Shown piece after piece: positions 24,826 to 33,988 of a stretch of DNA of 64,000 nucleotides. Each line of letters opens with the position of its first letter. Position 1 is the stretch's first letter. Origin of the DNA: Thermococcus eurythermalis (GTDB lineage: Archaea > Methanobacteriota_B > Thermococci > Thermococcales > Thermococcaceae); contig NZ_CP008887.1 in NCBI RefSeq assembly GCF_000769655.1, forward strand, positions 1,364,001 through 1,428,000, given 5' to 3'. A model generated the notes under the pieces. The model was not told the origin of the DNA. It did no database searches and worked only from the letters and a program-made list of their open reading frames with translations. The position numbers and the translations under genes are program-made.

Positions 24826-25884
24826 CTACAGTTTTTCCGTGAGGAGCCTAACGTAGCCGTACACGTGAAGCGAGAAGTAAAAGAGCGCCCAGAACCAGAC
24901 CATCAGTGGGAAAATCAGGGCGTTCGAGAGCTTTCCGCCCTCGACAAGCGTTGGTACGAGCATCGTGATTGTCTCAAAAACCCACCAAAGGCCAAAGAGA
25001 GCAAAGTTCGAGGTTGTGAGTAGAATGAGGGGCACCGTGATGTCGAGGGCGGCTATAAAATCGCCGAGCAGGAGAAACCCCCAGTCCTTGGTGAAACCGC
25101 CCCCGAGGTTTTTCAAGTCCCCCAAGAACCAGCGCTTCCTCTGGCGCCAGAGAACGGCCAGGCTCTTCGGCATCTCCGTCCACACCCTCGCGTGGGGGGC
25201 GTAGACCACCCTTCCAAATCGCTTGACCGCCTTTGTGGTGGCGTAGTCCTCAACTATATCCTCGACGAAGCCGCCGATTCTCTCAAGGGCATCCCTGCGG
25301 AAGGCAGAGATAGGGCCAGGGGCAAGGCTGAGGTCTTCCAGCTCTTTGGCCCTGCGGAACATGGCTATCCTCAGGTGCTCCGCGTCCTGGGCTTTTTCGA
25401 GGAAAGACGAGCCGAGAACCCTTACCTGTCCACCAACGCCGAGAACATCATCGGAATAGAGGCGCCTCACCAGTTCCTTTACTGCAGTCGGTTCGAGGTA
25501 GCTGTCAGCGTCGGTGGTCACCACAACCTCACCAGAGGCCTTCGAGAGGCCGAAGTTGAGGGCCTTCGCCTTCCCGCCGTGTTCTTTTCTGTAAACCCTC
25601 AGCCGGGGGTCTTTCACAGATGACACAATCTCAAATGTGTCGTCACTGCTCCCGTCATCAACCACAATCACTTCAAAATCCGGGTAGTTCTGGCCGAGAG
25701 CAGACTCTATAGCTCGGAGGACTCTCCTTCCCTCGTTGTACGCGGGAATTATGATTGAGACCTTGGGTCTCCATTCCCTAACTCTGTAATTCCTGAACAG
25801 ACCAATTATGTAATTAAGGAAGAAGTAGCCGTCCCAGATGAAAATGACTGCAAGCGCTGTGATAAACGGGATTGATGTGTTCAT
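24826..25884 (-). CDS. membrane-bound family 2 glycosyltransferase
   Basis: The 352-residue protein has an N-terminal TM, then a GT-A domain with IIPAYNEGRRV, VVDDGSSDDTFE, TTDADSYLEP (DxD) and WRQRKRWF (the QxxRW motif of processive GT2 enzymes). Three TM segments follow at the end. This is the usual architecture of polymerising or polyprenyl-phosphate glycosyltransferases. Product unknown. It stands alone, 128 bases from the phosphate transporter on the same strand. Confidence 0.88.
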   Translation of the reverse strand: MNTSIPFITALAVIFIWDGYFFLNYIIGLFRNYRVREWRPKVSIIIPAYNEGRRVLRAIESALGQNYPDFEVIVVDDGSSDDTFEIVSSVKDPRLRVYRKEHGGKAKALNFGLSKASGEVVVTTDADSYLEPTAVKELVRRLYSDDVLGVGGQVRVLGSSFLEKAQDAEHLRIAMFRRAKELEDLSLAPGPISAFRRDALERIGGFVEDIVEDYATTKAVKRFGRVVYAPHARVWTEMPKSLAVLWRQRKRWFLGDLKNLGGGFTKDWGFLLLGDFIAALDITVPLILLTTSNFALFGLWWVFETITMLVPTLVEGGKLSNALIFPLMVWFWALFYFSLHVYGYVRLLTEKL

Positions 25885-25909
25885 GGATTAAAAGGGCTTC
25901 TCAAGGGTT

Positions 25910-26218
25910 TTAATCTTTACTGCTTAGCGCGATGACGGGTTTTTTACTGAGCTTATACTTAACCACGTAGCGTCCGTGTTCAAAATCGTCCTCTTCTGCC
26001 TCCAGGACTTCAACGGGTTCAAGCCCAAGGCCGAAGCCCATGGCCTCCCACTTGATGTCATCGAAGTAGTCGTAGAGACCACAGGTTGCGCAGAACGAGC
26101 CTTCAAACTCTAGGATAACCTCATCACCTTCAAGCTTTAAAACCCTGGCCCGGGCCTCGCTCCCGTGGAGCCTGTTGAACTCCTCAAGCACCCTCTGGAG
26201 TTTCTCTTTCGCTTCCAT
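25910..26218 (-). CDS. conserved hypothetical with CxxC motif
   Basis: The 102-residue protein has an N-terminal helix (EKLQRVLEEFNRLHG), strands VLKLEGDEVILEFEGS, then FCATCGLYDYFDDIKWEA and further strands. The CxxC after a beta hairpin recalls a NifU C-terminal or thiol-redox fold, but the flanking residues do not let me assign it. It is 25 bases upstream of the glycosyltransferase gene, so co-transcription is possible. It is divergent from lhr. Confidence 0.7.
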   Translation of the reverse strand: MEAKEKLQRVLEEFNRLHGSEARARVLKLEGDEVILEFEGSFCATCGLYDYFDDIKWEAMGFGLGLEPVEVLEAEEDDFEHGRYVVKYKLSKKPVIALSSKD

Positions 26219-26308
26219 TCTCCCACCGTTTTTAGTTCGTAAACCCCACTTAAAAAGTTTGCTTAACCAACCGAATGGTTTAAAAACCGGAAAGCATAAC
26301 GGCCCCCG

Positions 26309-28906
26309 ATGACGGAGCAGAGGATAAGGTGGGCAATAAGGGAGTACTCAGACGAGGAGATATTCTCAATCCTAAGCGAGCCGGTTAGGGAGTGGTTTAA
26401 GCGGAAGTTTGGGAGCTTCACGCCCCCACAGCGCTATGCCGTTATGGAGATTCACAAAGGCGAGAACGTTCTAATCTCTTCCCCAACAGGCTCTGGAAAG
26501 ACTCTCTCGGCTTTTCTCTCCGCAATAAACGAGCTGATACTTCTCGGTAAGGAAGGCAAGCTTGAGGATAAAATCTACGTCCTGTACGTCTCCCCGTTGC
26601 GAGCGCTCAACAACGACATAAAGCGGAACCTCGAGGGCCCCTTGGCTGAAATCAAGGAGGTGGCAAAGGAGCTCGGGCACGATTTACCTGAAATCCGCGT
26701 CGGCATAAGGACGAGCGACACTTCAAGCTACGAGAAGAGCAAGATGGTGAAGAAACCACCCCACATTCTAATAACCACCCCCGAGAGCCTCGCCATCGCT
26801 CTGAACGCCCCCAAGTTCCGCGAGAGGCTGAAGACCGTCAAGTACCTCATAATCGACGAAGTCCACGCCCTTGCTGAAAACAAAAGAGGCTCGCACCTCG
26901 CGCTCAGCGTCGAGAGACTTCAAGAGATGGCCGAGAACAAGTTCGTGAGGATAGGTTTGAGCGCGACGATACACCCGCTCGAGGAGATAGCAAAGTTCGT
27001 CTTCGGCTTTGATGACGACGGGGAGCCGAGACCTGGCCTTATTGTTGACGTCAGCTTCGCCAAGCAGACGGAGATAAGGGTCGAGAGCGTCGTCGAGGAC
27101 TTAATCTACACTCCAGCTGGGGCGCTGAGCGAGGCCCTATACAGGAGACTGGCCGAGCTTATCAGGGAGCACAGGACGACTCTCATCTTCACGAACACGA
27201 GGAGCGGTGCCGAGAGGGTAGCATATAACCTGAAAAAGCGCTACCCCGAGTTTGAAGGCCTTATAGAGGCACACCACTCAAGCCTATCGCGTGAGGTTCG
27301 GTTGGACGTCGAGGAGAAGCTGAAGAGGGGCGAACTCCGTGCGGTAATCAGCTCGACCAGCCTCGAGCTCGGGATTGACATCGGAACGATTGACCTGGTG
27401 GTTCTAATCGGCTCGCCAAAGAGCGTGAACCGCGCCCTGCAGAGGATTGGAAGGGCCGGCCACAGGCTCCATGAGGTCAGCAAGGGGGTTATTCTGGCCC
27501 TCGATAGAGATGACCTGGTCGAAGTTACCGTTTTGGCGCACAACGCGAGGAACAGACGACTCGACCGCGTCAGAATTCCAAGGAACCCGCTTGACGTCCT
27601 CGTCCAGCACCTCCTCGGAATGGCCCTCAACAAAGTTTGGGAGGTCGGAGAGGCCTACCGCGTCGTCAGAAGAGCGTATCCATTCCACGACCTGCCGTTC
27701 GAGGACTTCATGAACGTCCTCCGCTACTTGGCGGGTGAATATGCGGGCCTTGAGGAGCGGAAGGTCTACGCCAAGATATGGCTTGAGGACGGGAAGTTTG
27801 GAAAACGCGGGAAGATGACGAGGGCAATCTACTACATGAACGTCGGCACGATTCCGGACGAGGCGAAAATCCGAGTTTACACGATGGACAAGCAGATGAT
27901 AGGAACCGTCGAGGAGGAGTTTGCGGAGAGGCTCATGCCCGGAGACATATTCGTTTTAGCCGGAAGGACGTACGAGTTCGTCAGGAGCAGGGGCAACAAG
28001 ATATACGTCGTCCCGCGTGAGGGTGCTAAACCTACAATCCCCGCCTGGTTCTCGGAGATGCTCCCGCTAAGCTTCGATTTAGCACTCGACATCCAGCGCT
28101 TTAGGAGGGAAGTTAAGGGCCTCCTAAAGAGGAAGGACGTAGTTAAAAGGCTCATGAGGAAGTACGGGATAGACGAAAGGGCGGCGCGGGCGATTGTAGC
28201 ATATTTCCGCGAGCAGGGGAGGTATTCCACCATTCCTGACGACGAGACGGTTCTTGTTGAATTCGTGCCCGGGGAAAAGAGAAACCGCTACTTCTTCCAC
28301 ACCCTCATAGGGAGGCGCGCGAACGACGCGCTCAGCAGGGCCTTCGCCTATCTCGTGAGCAAGAAAAAGAACTGCAACGTCGGGGTGGCGATAAACGACA
28401 ACGGCTTCGCCCTCCTCCTTCCGCCAGAAGTTGAGCTGAGCGAGGAGGAAATGATGGAACTTTTCGAGGTTGATGACCTGAGGGAAACGTTAAAGCGGGC
28501 CCTCGACAACACGGAGCTTTTGAAGAGACGCTTCCGCCATGTCGCCAACCGCGGGTTGCTAATCCTGAGGCGCTACGTCGGGAGGAGCAAGAGACTCGGG
28601 AGACAGCAGGTCATGGCGGTTTCCCTCCTCAAGGTGCTCAAGGAAAACCACCCGGACTTTCCGCTCCTGAAGGAGGTCTACCGCGAGATTATGGAGGACA
28701 AGATGGACGTGGAAAGCGCGGAGCTGTTTCTGAGCTGGGTCAAGGAGGGGAAAATAAAAGTAGTCTTTGAGACCCACAGCGTCCCGAGCCCGTTCGCATT
28801 CAACCTTGAGGCGATAGGGTCAAGCGACGTCGTCCTGATGGAGGACAGGAGGGAGCTCATCAAGCAGCTCCACAGAAAAATAATTGGAATGATAGGAGAG
28901 ACTTAG
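26309..28906 (+). CDS. lhr: Lhr-type superfamily 2 ATP-dependent helicase
   Basis: This 865-residue helicase has SSPTGSGKTLSAFL (motif I, about 50-64), IIDEVHAL (DEVH box, about 180), GLSATIHP (motif III), TLIFTNTRSGAERV (motif IV), STSLELGIDIG (motif V) and QRIGRAGHR (motif VI). Winged-helix and Lhr-specific domains lie beyond residue 430. Length matches the archaeal Lhr-core proteins, which unwind DNA/RNA hybrids and branched DNA. TTTAAAAACC at 26279 is the TATA box, with a very short leader. Confidence 0.93.
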   Translation: MTEQRIRWAIREYSDEEIFSILSEPVREWFKRKFGSFTPPQRYAVMEIHKGENVLISSPTGSGKTLSAFLSAINELILLGKEGKLEDKIYVLYVSPLRALNNDIKRNLEGPLAEIKEVAKELGHDLPEIRVGIRTSDTSSYEKSKMVKKPPHILITTPESLAIALNAPKFRERLKTVKYLIIDEVHALAENKRGSHLALSVERLQEMAENKFVRIGLSATIHPLEEIAKFVFGFDDDGEPRPGLIVDVSFAKQTEIRVESVVEDLIYTPAGALSEALYRRLAELIREHRTTLIFTNTRSGAERVAYNLKKRYPEFEGLIEAHHSSLSREVRLDVEEKLKRGELRAVISSTSLELGIDIGTIDLVVLIGSPKSVNRALQRIGRAGHRLHEVSKGVILALDRDDLVEVTVLAHNARNRRLDRVRIPRNPLDVLVQHLLGMALNKVWEVGEAYRVVRRAYPFHDLPFEDFMNVLRYLAGEYAGLEERKVYAKIWLEDGKFGKRGKMTRAIYYMNVGTIPDEAKIRVYTMDKQMIGTVEEEFAERLMPGDIFVLAGRTYEFVRSRGNKIYVVPREGAKPTIPAWFSEMLPLSFDLALDIQRFRREVKGLLKRKDVVKRLMRKYGIDERAARAIVAYFREQGRYSTIPDDETVLVEFVPGEKRNRYFFHTLIGRRANDALSRAFAYLVSKKKNCNVGVAINDNGFALLLPPEVELSEEEMMELFEVDDLRETLKRALDNTELLKRRFRHVANRGLLILRRYVGRSKRLGRQQVMAVSLLKVLKENHPDFPLLKEVYREIMEDKMDVESAELFLSWVKEGKIKVVFETHSVPSPFAFNLEAIGSSDVVLMEDRRELIKQLHRKIIGMIGET

Positions 28907-29949
28907 ATAAGCTCCCTTTCAGTCCTTGTCAGCCTCTTTGCCCCGTTTTCCGTTATTACGATCGTGTCCTCTATCCTGACGCCGCCGAACTTGGGGAGGT
29001 AGATGCCCGGCTCGATCGTTACGACCATTCCCGGCTTGAGGACGGTCTCGTCGCTCTGGTTCACGCCGGGCCACTCGTGTATTTCAAGGCCGACGCCGTG
29101 TCCCGTCGAGTGGATGAAGTAGTCTCCGTAGCCGTACTCGGCTATTACGTCCCTCACGATGGTGTCGAGCTCCTTCGCGGTCATTCCGGGCCTCGCCATC
29201 TCAACGCCCTTCTTCTGGGCCTCAAGGACTGCTTGATAGATGTCCTTCTGCTTCTCGTTCGGGCTCCCGACCACGATGGTCCTCGTCGTGTCTGAGTTGT
29301 AGTGGTTGTAAAGGGCCCCCTCGTCTATGACGACGAGCTCTCCCCTCTCGATCCTCTTGTCGCTCGCGACTCCATGGGGCAGGGCGGAGCGCCACCCGCT
29401 GGCGATTATCGTGTCAAAGGCGGGCTTTTCGGCGCCTTTCATCTTCATGGCGTACTCCATCTTTGCCGCTATCTCCCTCTCGCGCTTTCCCTCGCTGATT
29501 TCCTCTATCGCGACGAGCATAGCCTGGTCTGCTATCTCACAGGCCTTCTGGATAACCTCAAGCTCCTCCTTTGTCTTGACCATTCTGAGTTCCTTGATTA
29601 CCTCGTCCACCATGAAGAACTCCTCGGCGCCGAGCTTCTCGCGGTAGTTCTGGACTGTTGAGTAAGCTGTTCTTCCCTCGATTCCAAGCCTCTTCAGGTT
29701 GAACGGCTTGAGCTTCTCAAAGAGCTCCCCTCCACGTTTGAATGCCTCAACCGGGACGCGTGAGGTCTCTCTGGCTTCCTCATACTCAAGCTGGGGAACG
29801 AGGAAGAGCGCTTCGTCAGGCGTCACGAGGAGGTAACCGCCGAGAACGGGAGCGGAGCCCGTGAAGTAGTAGAGGTTTGGCTTGTGGGTTATTATCACAC
29901 CGTCAAGCTCCTTTTCGGCTATGTATTCCCTGAGCTTTTCGATTCTCAT
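28903..29949 (-). CDS. pepQ: Xaa-Pro dipeptidase (prolidase)
   Basis: ATG 29949 gives 348 residues, the standard Thermococcales prolidase length; the frame is open further upstream without a ribosome site. The creatinase-like N-terminal domain runs to about 120. The pita-bread domain carries the metal ligands: Asp in VVIDEGALYN and SDTTRTIVV, His in HSTGHGVGLEIHEWP, Glu in TIEPGIYLP and Glu in VRIEDTIV. It cleaves dipeptides with C-terminal proline. It overlaps the end of lhr by four bases on the opposite strand. Confidence 0.95.
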   Translation of the reverse strand: MRIEKLREYIAEKELDGVIITHKPNLYYFTGSAPVLGGYLLVTPDEALFLVPQLEYEEARETSRVPVEAFKRGGELFEKLKPFNLKRLGIEGRTAYSTVQNYREKLGAEEFFMVDEVIKELRMVKTKEELEVIQKACEIADQAMLVAIEEISEGKREREIAAKMEYAMKMKGAEKPAFDTIIASGWRSALPHGVASDKRIERGELVVIDEGALYNHYNSDTTRTIVVGSPNEKQKDIYQAVLEAQKKGVEMARPGMTAKELDTIVRDVIAEYGYGDYFIHSTGHGVGLEIHEWPGVNQSDETVLKPGMVVTIEPGIYLPKFGGVRIEDTIVITENGAKRLTRTERELI

Positions 29950-30031
29950 GGTGACCACCGCTGGGAGTTGACCCAGGGAGATAAAACGGTTTCGGAAGGG
30001 ATATAAACTCCGGGGCGGGATATGATAACAG

Positions 30032-30706
30032 GTGTCGAGCGTGACGGTATACCTCTTCGACTTCGATGGAACGCTCGTTGACAGCACGGGGGCTGTCGAG
30101 AAAGCGCTGAGGATAGCAATCGAGAAGACAATCCCCGCTGTAATCGAGAGCGACCTCTATGATGAGTACTACAAGGCCCTGTTTCTCTTCATAAAGGGCA
30201 AACTGACCTATGCCCATCTTGGAGTTATTCACGAGCTCGTAGCCCAGGGCACGATTCACGAGTACTACAAGCTCATGCCGCGCTACATCAAGGACTTCCC
30301 ATTTGCCCGCGAGGTGGTCAGGGAGCTGAGGAAGCGGGGCAGGAAAGTGATAAGCTTTTCGGGAGAACACACCTATCCGGGAGGTAAGGTCATATTTATG
30401 AAAAAGACCAACTGGTATGAGGAGTTCGATGACGTGATAACGTTCAAGGGCACCAAGGACATGCTCAAGAAGTTCCAGACCCTGAGGGAGCTCTACCCAG
30501 ATGAGCCATTCGTGTGGGTGGACGACAGCCCCGCGCGCTTCACGTACGTCCTGGACGAAAACACGCTCTTTGTGCAGAAGGCTTCCCCCTACAAGAGTGA
30601 CGTCCCTCTCCTCTTTGAGAGGCTGAACTTCGTAAAGATAAACTCCATCAGGGAAGTCCTTGAGATAGATGACGAGCTGAGCGAGTTCCTGGGCGATAAA
30701 GCTTAA
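30032..30706 (+). CDS. HAD-superfamily hydrolase
   Basis: The 224-residue protein starts at GTG 30032; a second GTG nine bases on is an alternative. Motif I is YLFDFDGTLVDST with the nucleophilic Asp, the cap region is helical (about 20-85), and motifs II and III/IV appear as VISFSGEHT and VWVDDSPARF. It is probably a phosphatase of unknown substrate. It is divergent from prolidase with an 82-base spacer containing GATATAAAC. Confidence 0.85.
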   Translation: MSSVTVYLFDFDGTLVDSTGAVEKALRIAIEKTIPAVIESDLYDEYYKALFLFIKGKLTYAHLGVIHELVAQGTIHEYYKLMPRYIKDFPFAREVVRELRKRGRKVISFSGEHTYPGGKVIFMKKTNWYEEFDDVITFKGTKDMLKKFQTLRELYPDEPFVWVDDSPARFTYVLDENTLFVQKASPYKSDVPLLFERLNFVKINSIREVLEIDDELSEFLGDKA

Positions 30707-30740
30707 AAATCCTGGGCCTAACTAAGGCCGGGTGAGGGCG

Positions 30741-31007
30741 ATGGCGAGGGTGAAAGCTGTCGTCCTCTCCTACGCGGGTTCTCATGAGCACCAGGACAAC
30801 TACAGGATGATTCTCAAGCCCCTCGGGATTGACGACAGGGCCAGCGCGGCAAGGCTGATCGGCAGGAAGGTCGTCTGGAAGACCCCGACCGGCAGGAAGA
30901 TGTTCGGAAAGATTATCAGGACTCACGGCAACAGGGGCGAGGTCAAGGCCTACTTCAAGCCGGGCCTTCCGGGCCAGGCCCTCGGCGACATCGTCGAGAT
31001 TCTCTAA
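30741..31007 (+). CDS. rpl35ae: 50S ribosomal protein L35Ae
   Basis: ATG 30741 with GGTGAGGGCG upstream gives 88 residues, the usual length. The protein opens [20 protein letters not shown], has the family core [18 protein letters not shown] and TRTHG-like [15 protein letters not shown], and ends [11 protein letters not shown]. It is a large-subunit ribosomal protein that also interacts with tRNA in other lineages. Trm1 follows by 41 bases with its own T-rich spacer. Confidence 0.97.
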   Translation: MARVKAVVLSYAGSHEHQDNYRMILKPLGIDDRASAARLIGRKVVWKTPTGRKMFGKIIRTHGNRGEVKAYFKPGLPGQALGDIVEIL

Positions 31008-31048
31008 ACCTTTAAAGCCTCCCACCCCTTTTCTTTACGGGTGAGAGA

Positions 31049-32182
31049 ATGGAACTGGTTGAGGTCAGAGAGGGCTCTGCAAGGTTTCTCGTGCCAAAGG
31101 CTGAGAGGATTTACGACGCCCCCGTGTTTTACAACCCCGTGATGGCGCTCAACAGGGATATAAGCGTCCTAACCGCGCGTGTCCTGGATCCAAAGCGGGT
31201 TCTCGACGCGCTCTCGGCGACGGGAATAAGGGGAATCCGCTACGGTCTTGAAAGCCACGCTGAAGAAATCTGGCTCAACGACATAAGCGAGGAAGCCTAC
31301 ACCCTTATGAAAAAGAACGTTCTCCTGAACTTTGAGGGGGAGCTCTACGAGGAAGGCGACCGCTCGTACCTCTGGGGGGAGAAGCTGGTTGTTATCAACA
31401 AAGGCGACGCCAACAGGCTGATGGCGGAGAACTTCCGCTACTTTGACCTCCTTGACTTGGACCCCTTCGGCTCGCCTATGGAGTTCCTGGACACCGCCCT
31501 CCGGAGCGTGAAGAGGAGGGGAGTTCTGGCAGTCACCGCCACCGACACCGGTGTCCTCTGTGGGGCCTACGCCAGGGCCTGCCTGAAGAACTACCTCGCC
31601 CGTCCGATAAGGGGTGAGCTCTGCCACGAGGCCGGATTGAGGATACTGATTGGAACGATAGTCAGGTACGCCGCCAAGTACGACCTCGGTGTGGAAGTCC
31701 TGCTCGCCTACTACCGCGACCACTACTTCAGGGCGTTTCTCAGGTTCAGGAGCGGGGCAAAGAAGGCCGAGAAGAGCCTTTTCCGGCTCGGCTACCTCTG
31801 GCAGGACGAAAGCGGGAAGTTCACCTATGAGGAGACTTTCCTCCCCGAGAAGCCCAAAGCTTTTGGCCCGATGTGGCTCGGCCCTCTGAAGGACGAAGAG
31901 TTCATGGAGGGACTCACCAAGGAGCTCGAAGACTTCGCTCCCGCACACAAGAAGACCCGGCCGTTTGTTGAGCTCATGAGGGAGGAGCTTGACGTCCCGT
32001 TTCACTACGACACCCACGCCCTCGCGAGGAGGCACAACCTCCAGGTCGGAAAGCTCGCCGGCATCATCGAGGCCCTCCGCGAGAGGGGCTACCGCGCAAC
32101 GAAGACGCACTTTTCGCCGACGGCCGTAAAGACCGATGCGCCCTTCGAGGAAGTGCTGGACGTCCTGAAGTCCCTCCAGTGA
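31049..32182 (+). CDS. trm1: tRNA (guanine26-N2)-dimethyltransferase
   Basis: The 377-residue SAM-dependent enzyme methylates G26 of tRNA. It has the conserved opening [11 protein letters not shown] and the Rossmann part with [16 protein letters not shown] (SAM motif I) and [17 protein letters not shown] (motif IV). It continues with [17 protein letters not shown], and ends with a Trm1-specific C-terminal domain containing [10 protein letters not shown] and [17 protein letters not shown]. Length is normal. Confidence 0.96.
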   Translation: MELVEVREGSARFLVPKAERIYDAPVFYNPVMALNRDISVLTARVLDPKRVLDALSATGIRGIRYGLESHAEEIWLNDISEEAYTLMKKNVLLNFEGELYEEGDRSYLWGEKLVVINKGDANRLMAENFRYFDLLDLDPFGSPMEFLDTALRSVKRRGVLAVTATDTGVLCGAYARACLKNYLARPIRGELCHEAGLRILIGTIVRYAAKYDLGVEVLLAYYRDHYFRAFLRFRSGAKKAEKSLFRLGYLWQDESGKFTYEETFLPEKPKAFGPMWLGPLKDEEFMEGLTKELEDFAPAHKKTRPFVELMREELDVPFHYDTHALARRHNLQVGKLAGIIEALRERGYRATKTHFSPTAVKTDAPFEEVLDVLKSLQ

Positions 32183-32243
32183 GGCTAAGCCTCTGCCTCG
32201 ATACTTATTTTAACTCTTTTGTGGAATTTTAGTGGGTGAGAAG

Positions 32244-33338
32244 ATGGACGAGATGCTGGAACTGGCTAGGGACTTCTATAAAGACGAGTACGCCGATTCG
32301 GTTCTCTACGCCCAGCTGGCGAAGGTTGAGAAAGACCAGCGGATAAAGGAGGAGTTCCTCAGGCTGTCCAGCATAGAATCGAAGCACGCCCGCTTCTGGC
32401 ACGACTTCATAAAGCGCCACGGGGGAGAGGTTCCAAAGCCCTCCGTGAAGAGGTTCACGGTATTCGGCGTCAAACTCCTCAGGAAACTCCTCGGGCCGGG
32501 CTCCGTCGCGTCGCTCCTTGAGATGGGTGAAAACAGCGCCATACAGAAGTACTTCAAATACCTGACGGCGTACGCCAATAACCTCAGCGAAGAAGAGCTT
32601 GAGGAGCTGAAGGCGGTTATACTCGATGAGATTGAACACGAGAAGTTCTTCTACGAGAGCAAGAAGAGGTTCCATGCCGAGAACGTCAGGGACTTTGTCC
32701 TGGGGATGAACGACGGTCTTGTTGAAATCCTTGGTGCGGTTACCGGTCTCTCCGCCGTCTACCCCACCAGCCCCAAGCTGGTCGGTATAAGCGGCCTCAT
32801 CGTTGGCGTTGCCGGGGCGCTCTCGATGGGAATAGGCGCGTTTATCTCGGTCCGCTCCCAGAGGCAGGTGAACGAGAGCATACGCGGGAGAATGGAGGTT
32901 CTCTTCAGGGTCTCCCCGGAGAAAATCGTGGAGGAGATTAAGGGAAGGCTGGTTGAAGGTGGTGTCCCGGAGGAGATAGCGGAGAAAACCGCCAGGGAGC
33001 TCGCCAGCAAGGGGGAAGCCGTGATGAAGCTCCTTGTACCTGAGAGTGAGGAGAACGAGCTCCGCTCCGCGCTCTACACCGGGCTGGCATATCTCCTTGG
33101 AGTCGCATTCCCAGTAACGCCGTATTTCCTCGCGTCCAGCTCGCTCGTGGCGCTCCCGTTCTCTATACTGCTGGCGGGCTCAGCGCTCGCGATAGTGGCG
33201 ACGCTTATTTCGCTCCTCTCGGGAATCTCCGTAAAAAAGAAGGTCGCAGAGATGGTGGTTACTGGCCTCGGCGCGGCGTTCCTGAGCTACCTCTTCGGCA
33301 GGCTCATGGAGGCCCTATTCCATGTCTCGGCGCTTTAA
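32244..33338 (+). CDS. rubrerythrin-VIT1/CCC1 fusion (MbfA-like iron/manganese exporter)
   Basis: ATG 32244 is preceded by GGGTGAGAAG. The 364-residue protein joins an N-terminal ferritin-like di-iron domain (about 1-140; ligand patterns ESKHARFWHD and DEIEHEKFFYE) to a VIT1/CCC1 transporter domain. The latter shows GMNDGLVEILGAVTGL near residue 150, GALSMGIGAFISVRSQ, and later TM segments. Family members sense and export Fe(II)/Mn(II), protecting against metal-driven oxidation. It is monocistronic and overlaps the convergent vapC by four bases. Confidence 0.9.
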   Translation: MDEMLELARDFYKDEYADSVLYAQLAKVEKDQRIKEEFLRLSSIESKHARFWHDFIKRHGGEVPKPSVKRFTVFGVKLLRKLLGPGSVASLLEMGENSAIQKYFKYLTAYANNLSEEELEELKAVILDEIEHEKFFYESKKRFHAENVRDFVLGMNDGLVEILGAVTGLSAVYPTSPKLVGISGLIVGVAGALSMGIGAFISVRSQRQVNESIRGRMEVLFRVSPEKIVEEIKGRLVEGGVPEEIAEKTARELASKGEAVMKLLVPESEENELRSALYTGLAYLLGVAFPVTPYFLASSSLVALPFSILLAGSALAIVATLISLLSGISVKKKVAEMVVTGLGAAFLSYLFGRLMEALFHVSAL

Positions 33339-33739
33339 ACGTAGAGCACCTCGACGCCGAGCCTCTCTGCTGTCTTTCCCTGTTTTTCGTCACTCGTGGC
33401 TAGTGTTCCATATCTGAGGGCTTGAGCTAAATAGAGGGCGTCGTAAATGGTGATTTTGTGGTTGACTGCTATCTCCCTTGATTTCTCTAAATACTGTATT
33501 CCGCTCTCAAAAACGACGACGTTTGGGAGGGCGTCTATAACCTTCGACCTCTTTTTGAACTCCTCGTGGGATATCTCACCGTAAAGGACGTAATGCTTCC
33601 AGAGTGCGTTTGAAACCTCCGCCAGGGCGTAGTCAAGGGAGACAACGTCCCTCAAAAGCAAATCCTCCACTTGTTCCCACCCAGGTTCGAGGAGGACGTA
33701 CTTTGCAAGGACGGAGGCGTCAATTACTATCACGGTCAT
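33335..33739 (-). CDS. vapC: VapC-type PIN-domain ribonuclease toxin
   Basis: The 134-residue PIN protein has VIVIDASVLAKYVL (first catalytic Asp), the middle acidic residue in LAEVSNALWK, and ITIYDALYLAQAL plus LATSDEKQGKTA at the end, the canonical VapC four-acid set. It is translated from inside the end of the upstream vapB (20-base overlap). Probable Mg-dependent RNA cleavage is inhibited by VapB. It differs clearly from the provirus PIN proteins. Confidence 0.92.
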   Translation of the reverse strand: MTVIVIDASVLAKYVLLEPGWEQVEDLLLRDVVSLDYALAEVSNALWKHYVLYGEISHEEFKKRSKVIDALPNVVVFESGIQYLEKSREIAVNHKITIYDALYLAQALRYGTLATSDEKQGKTAERLGVEVLYV

Positions 33740-33941
33740 CCCTCACGTATCTCTTTGCGGTTCCCTCTTTGGCGGGGGTTCCCCCAGCGAGCAGCTTGTG
33801 CATCATCTCGATGGTTCTCTTCTTTTCTTCCTGGCTTATCCTCGAAGCTATGAACTTCCTTATCTCCTCGCTCCAGTTGATATCATACTTTTTCATCTTG
33901 GCCTTTAGTTCATCGGGAATACGGACGCTTATCACAGCCAT
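33720..33941 (-). CDS. vapB: VapB-type RHH antitoxin
   Basis: The 73-residue protein opens MAVISVRIPDELKAKMKKYD, an RHH DNA-binding fold, then WSEEIRKFIASRI, and a C-terminal tail rich in charged residues that would thread into VapC. It lies directly upstream of and overlaps vapC. The complex normally represses its own promoter; an AT-rich region at 33942-33980 precedes it. Confidence 0.9.
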   Translation of the reverse strand: MAVISVRIPDELKAKMKKYDINWSEEIRKFIASRISQEEKKRTIEMMHKLLAGGTPAKEGTAKRYVRDDRDSN

Positions 33942-33988
33942 GCAACCACCATTTACATCATCGTATTACAGAGATATAAACATTACTG